The notes under the pieces: model-generated
The model's input: only the letters and a program-made list of their open reading frames with translations
Told to the model about the DNA's origin: nothing
Database searches by the model: none
Translations under genes and position numbers: made by a program
Part shown: in pieces, positions 22,703 through 24,831 of the stretch
Numbering within the stretch: position 1 is the first letter of the stretch
Layout: the number at the start of each line of letters is the position of its first letter
Origin: JAKIWV01 sp049800095
GTDB taxonomy: Archaea > Thermoplasmatota > Thermoplasmata > Lutacidiplasmatales > UBA184
NCBI GenBank assembly: GCA_049800095.1
Contig: JBARJD010000095.1
Span: 1-24,831, forward strand
Reading direction: 5' to 3'
DNA length: 24,831 nt

Positions 22703-23614
22703 CTAGGCCGTCGCCGGCCGCACGGCCTCGACCTCGAACACGGCGTGGAGGATCCCGTACTCCGCCTCCATGCGACGACGCAGACTCTCGGCGACCGTCC
22801 CCCACTCCTGGACCGACATGTTCCGCACTCCCACATGGGCCGTCATGCAGACGAGCGTGGGGCAGAGCGACCAAACATGCACGTCGTGGACCTCGGCCAC
22901 GCCGGAGACCGAGAGAGCGGTCTTCATCACCTCGTCCAAGGTCAAACCTCGGGGGATCCGCTCCCCGAGGACGTCCCACGAGTCGCGGAAGAGCGGCAGG
23001 GATTCGAAGACCAGCACAAGGGCGACGGCCAACGCGGCGGCATCATCGATCCAGCCGGCCCCCGGCCGGAGCAACAGCACTCCGCCCGACACGAGCAAGG
23101 CTCCGGTGATCGCGATGTCGCTCGCCAGATGGACGACGACGCTCCGCAGGTTCAGGTCCCGGACCCGGCCCGGGACCCGAGCCAGGACCGCCAGGTTCAC
23201 CGCCCTCAGACCGAGGGTCGGGATGGCGGCCGCCAGCAGCCAGAGCGCCTCCACGGGGCCGGCGAACGTCCCGCCGACCAGAAGCGCCCTCGCCCCCAGG
23301 TAGCCGAACAACGCTCCGCTCCCCAGGATCAGGCTCGCGTTCGCGAGGCTCGCGAAGACCTCGAGCCGGTGGGCACCGTACGTCGACTCCGCCGTGACGC
23401 CCCGTTCCGTAGCCCGGAGCGCGCCCCACGAGATCCCAAAGGCCAGGAGGTCGGGGAGGTCGTGGACGGCGTCCGCGGTCAGCGCCAGGCTACGGGAGAA
23501 GAACGCGCCGACGGCCTCGATGATGAGGATCAGAACCGTCAGCTCGACGGCGAGACGGAGTCCCCGGAGCACCTGCGCCTCCGCTTCCCCTTCACCGTGG
23601 GCCAGCAGCGGCAT
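22703..23614 (-). CDS. Cation diffusion facilitator (CDF) metal exporter
   Basis: The 303-residue membrane protein has the six-helix CDF layout. HDLPD in helix 2 (H51 and D55) and HLASD in helix 5 (H162 and D166) form the two HxxxD pairs of the transport site, a set typical of zinc-exporting members such as ZitB and CzcD. RSLALTADAV (41-50) precedes the first pair. The helix 4-5 loop is short and Arg-rich, without the His-rich stretch of eukaryotic ZnTs. A cytoplasmic dimerisation domain (about 215-303) contains VAEVHDVHVWSLCPTL. CDFs exchange Zn(II) or related metals for protons across the cell membrane. The predicted TATA-like TCTAAG (minus, 23639-23644) is about 27 nt before ATG 23614. It is separate from the ABC operon, 50 bases away. 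Confidence 0.92.
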   Translation of the reverse strand: MPLLAHGEGEAEAQVLRGLRLAVELTVLILIIEAVGAFFSRSLALTADAVHDLPDLLAFGISWGALRATERGVTAESTYGAHRLEVFASLANASLILGSGALFGYLGARALLVGGTFAGPVEALWLLAAAIPTLGLRAVNLAVLARVPGRVRDLNLRSVVVHLASDIAITGALLVSGGVLLLRPGAGWIDDAAALAVALVLVFESLPLFRDSWDVLGERIPRGLTLDEVMKTALSVSGVAEVHDVHVWSLCPTLVCMTAHVGVRNMSVQEWGTVAESLRRRMEAEYGILHAVFEVEAVRPATA

Positions 23615-23664
23615 GCGCTGGCCATGGATGCGTCCGCCCTTAGAGGTACGCGCCGAAAGGGCGT

Positions 23665-24663
23665 CTAATCGTCCTGCAATGGAATCTCCTCACGGAAACG
23701 GACTCCCACCCTTTGGCGAACCCGGATTCCGCCCTCGGTGCCCCAACCAAGCGAACTCACGACAACTCCGTCATCGGCCGGGGCCTGGTCCACGGTCACG
23801 GTGACATGCACCAGTTCTCCATCCCGTCGAATATCCCGGATCACCCCTGGGGAGCTATCGGGCGTTCCAGGAGGAACGATCTCCGTACGCGAGGGGTCCG
23901 TTGCTACCCAGTCCGGGCCGATCCGACGCACGTTGAAGCCCAGAAACTCGGCGACGAACCGGGAGTGAGGAGACCGCCGGATCTCGTCCGCGGGGCCTTC
24001 CGCCACCCAGCGCCCTTCCCGAAGGAAGGCCATCCGCGTGGCAAGGGCGGCGCCTTCGTCCAGGTCGTGCGTCACGTACACCCCGACGAGACCGTCGGCC
24101 GCGACGAGATTCCGGATGTCCCTCTGCAGCGCGTGTCGGATCTCCCGGTCGGCTGAGGAGAGCGGCTCGTCGAACAGTATGAGCCGGGGTCGGGGGCCCA
24201 GCGCTCGGGCCAGCGCCACCCGCTGCTGCTCGCCCCCGGAAAGGTTCGCTGGGGCCCGGTCGGCTAGATTCTCCAACCGGAAGTCGTGGAGCAGCCCTTC
24301 TACCCGACGGGAAACCTCCGCCTCGCTCCAGCGATGGGCCCGAGGCCCGTAGGCGACGTTCTCCCAGACCGAGAGTTGAGGGAAGAGGGCGAGGTCCTGG
24401 AACACCATCCCCACTCCCCGGCGGTGACTTGGCAGCCCACTGATCTCTCGACCGCCCAGCCAGATCCGGCCTTCCGCAGTCGGCTCGAGGCCGGCCAAGA
24501 GCCGCAAGAGAGTCGATTTTCCGGCGCCGTTGGGCCCGAAGACTCCGAGAATCTCGCCGGGTTGCAGTCGAAAATTCACCGGCCCGAGCCGGAAGCCTTG
24601 GGACGCGTATCGGAGCCCCTCTACCCGGAGGCCTGAATTTTCGGACGCGCTAAAAGCGGACAC
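23665..24663 (-). CDS. ABC transporter ATP-binding protein with TOBE-like tail (ferric iron/thiamine/polyamine type)
   Basis: The 332-residue ATPase has all nucleotide-binding motifs: Walker A GPNGAGKST (43-51), Q-loop Q89 (VFQDLALFP), signature LSGGEQQR (141-148), Walker B LILFDEP (161-167) and H199. After the ATPase domain (to about 235) a beta-rich extension (about 240-332) with IRDIRRDGELVHVTVTV resembles a TOBE domain, as in FbpC, PotA and ModC. It overlaps the upstream permease by 14 bases (24650-24663), so the two are translated as one operon. GTG 24663 is the start. The substrate cannot be fixed from the ATPase; the permease tail suggests the ferric iron/thiamine class. The binding protein would be upstream, outside the window. 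Confidence 0.9.
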   Translation of the reverse strand: MSAFSASENSGLRVEGLRYASQGFRLGPVNFRLQPGEILGVFGPNGAGKSTLLRLLAGLEPTAEGRIWLGGREISGLPSHRRGVGMVFQDLALFPQLSVWENVAYGPRAHRWSEAEVSRRVEGLLHDFRLENLADRAPANLSGGEQQRVALARALGPRPRLILFDEPLSSADREIRHALQRDIRNLVAADGLVGVYVTHDLDEGAALATRMAFLREGRWVAEGPADEIRRSPHSRFVAEFLGFNVRRIGPDWVATDPSRTEIVPPGTPDSSPGVIRDIRRDGELVHVTVTVDQAPADDGVVVSSLGWGTEGGIRVRQRVGVRFREEIPLQDD

Positions 24664-24831
24664 GGTTTCCTCCGCGCATGAGCAGGAACAGAGCGATACC
24701 GCTGACCACGACGAGCAGGGCGCCTAGCGCCGATGCAGCTCCGGGAAGCCGGAGCGTCTCGAGCAAATATGCCTCGACCACGAGAGTAGTGTACGTCGGG
24801 ATGTAGAGGAAGTTCGTTGCGGCAAACTCCC
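24650..24831 (-). CDS. ABC transporter permease, C-terminal end only (FbpB/ThiP-like)
   Basis: The minus frame from the right edge to the TAG at 24650-24652 encodes the last 59 or so residues. It begins EFAATNFLYIPTYTTLVVEA, matching the end of the EAA-type membrane domain where FbpB/ThiP permeases read GEFAAT followed by PEYTTLPV. This is followed by a final hydrophobic helix, ALGALLVVVSGIALFLLM, and a basic tail, RGGNRVRF. The 5' part is outside the window. It overlaps the ATPase start by 14 bases. Together they form an importer inner-membrane unit. Confidence 0.78.
   Translation of the reverse strand, partial: EFAATNFLYIPTYTTLVVEAYLLETLRLPGAASALGALLVVVSGIALFLLMRGGNRVRF

Noticed and set aside
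1..24831. tRNA or rRNA genes, CRISPR repeats, transposases
   Set aside because: I looked for T-loop-like GTTCRAATC, spaced identical repeats and transposase motifs, and found none convincing. A covariance-model scan would be decisive.

Overview
The window looks like a high-GC archaeal chromosome segment, most likely Thermoplasmatota; the phylum is inferred from gene content and promoter style, not proven. The archaeal signs are a deoxyhypusine synthase-family gene, a VapBC pair with an archaeal-type antitoxin, and TATA-like boxes centred about 25-30 nt upstream of many start codons. That spacing implies leaderless mRNAs. No rRNA, tRNA, CRISPR array or insertion sequence was seen.

Layout. 1-2178 (-) is the 5' part of a STAND/AAA-type ATPase with helical repeats that runs off the left edge. 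2319-4079 (+) holds a deoxyhypusine synthase-family protein and a cytoplasmic sulfite-oxidase-fold molybdoenzyme. A structured, AT-richer convergent gap follows (4080-4496). 4497-6899 (-) is a wHTH-ATPase-TPR protein, divergent from a small Cys-containing protein (6994-7362). 7359-8309 carries a doubtful small ORF, a perfect hairpin plus T-run, a zinc-ribbon protein and a two-helix membrane protein. 8361-9245 (+) is an RmlD-like SDR without its catalytic Lys, tail-to-tail with a branched-chain aminotransferase (9242-10198, -).

10434/10467-13457 (+) is a class III adenylate cyclase-ATPase-TPR gene split by one in-frame TGA. It is followed by a DUF998 membrane protein (13491-14195), a 24-bp perfect palindrome, a DUF429 protein (14363-14986, -), a small membrane protein (14997-15515, -) and a VapBC pair (15770-16410, -). 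16496-19495 (-) is an ATPase-TPR-wHTH regulator sharing a divergent promoter with a very large secreted protein (19584-22649, +). The right end has a CDF metal exporter (22703-23614, -) and an ABC transporter operon, ATPase plus the 3' end of a ferric-iron/thiamine-like permease (23665-24831, -).

The main theme is four large STAND-type ATPase/TPR proteins in under 20 kb, three of them carrying a different output module: N-terminal wHTH, N-terminal cyclase, or C-terminal wHTH. The two wHTH domains resemble each other although they sit at opposite ends of their proteins. I infer a set of duplicated and re-shuffled signal-transduction ATPases; their ligands and targets cannot be read from the sequence.
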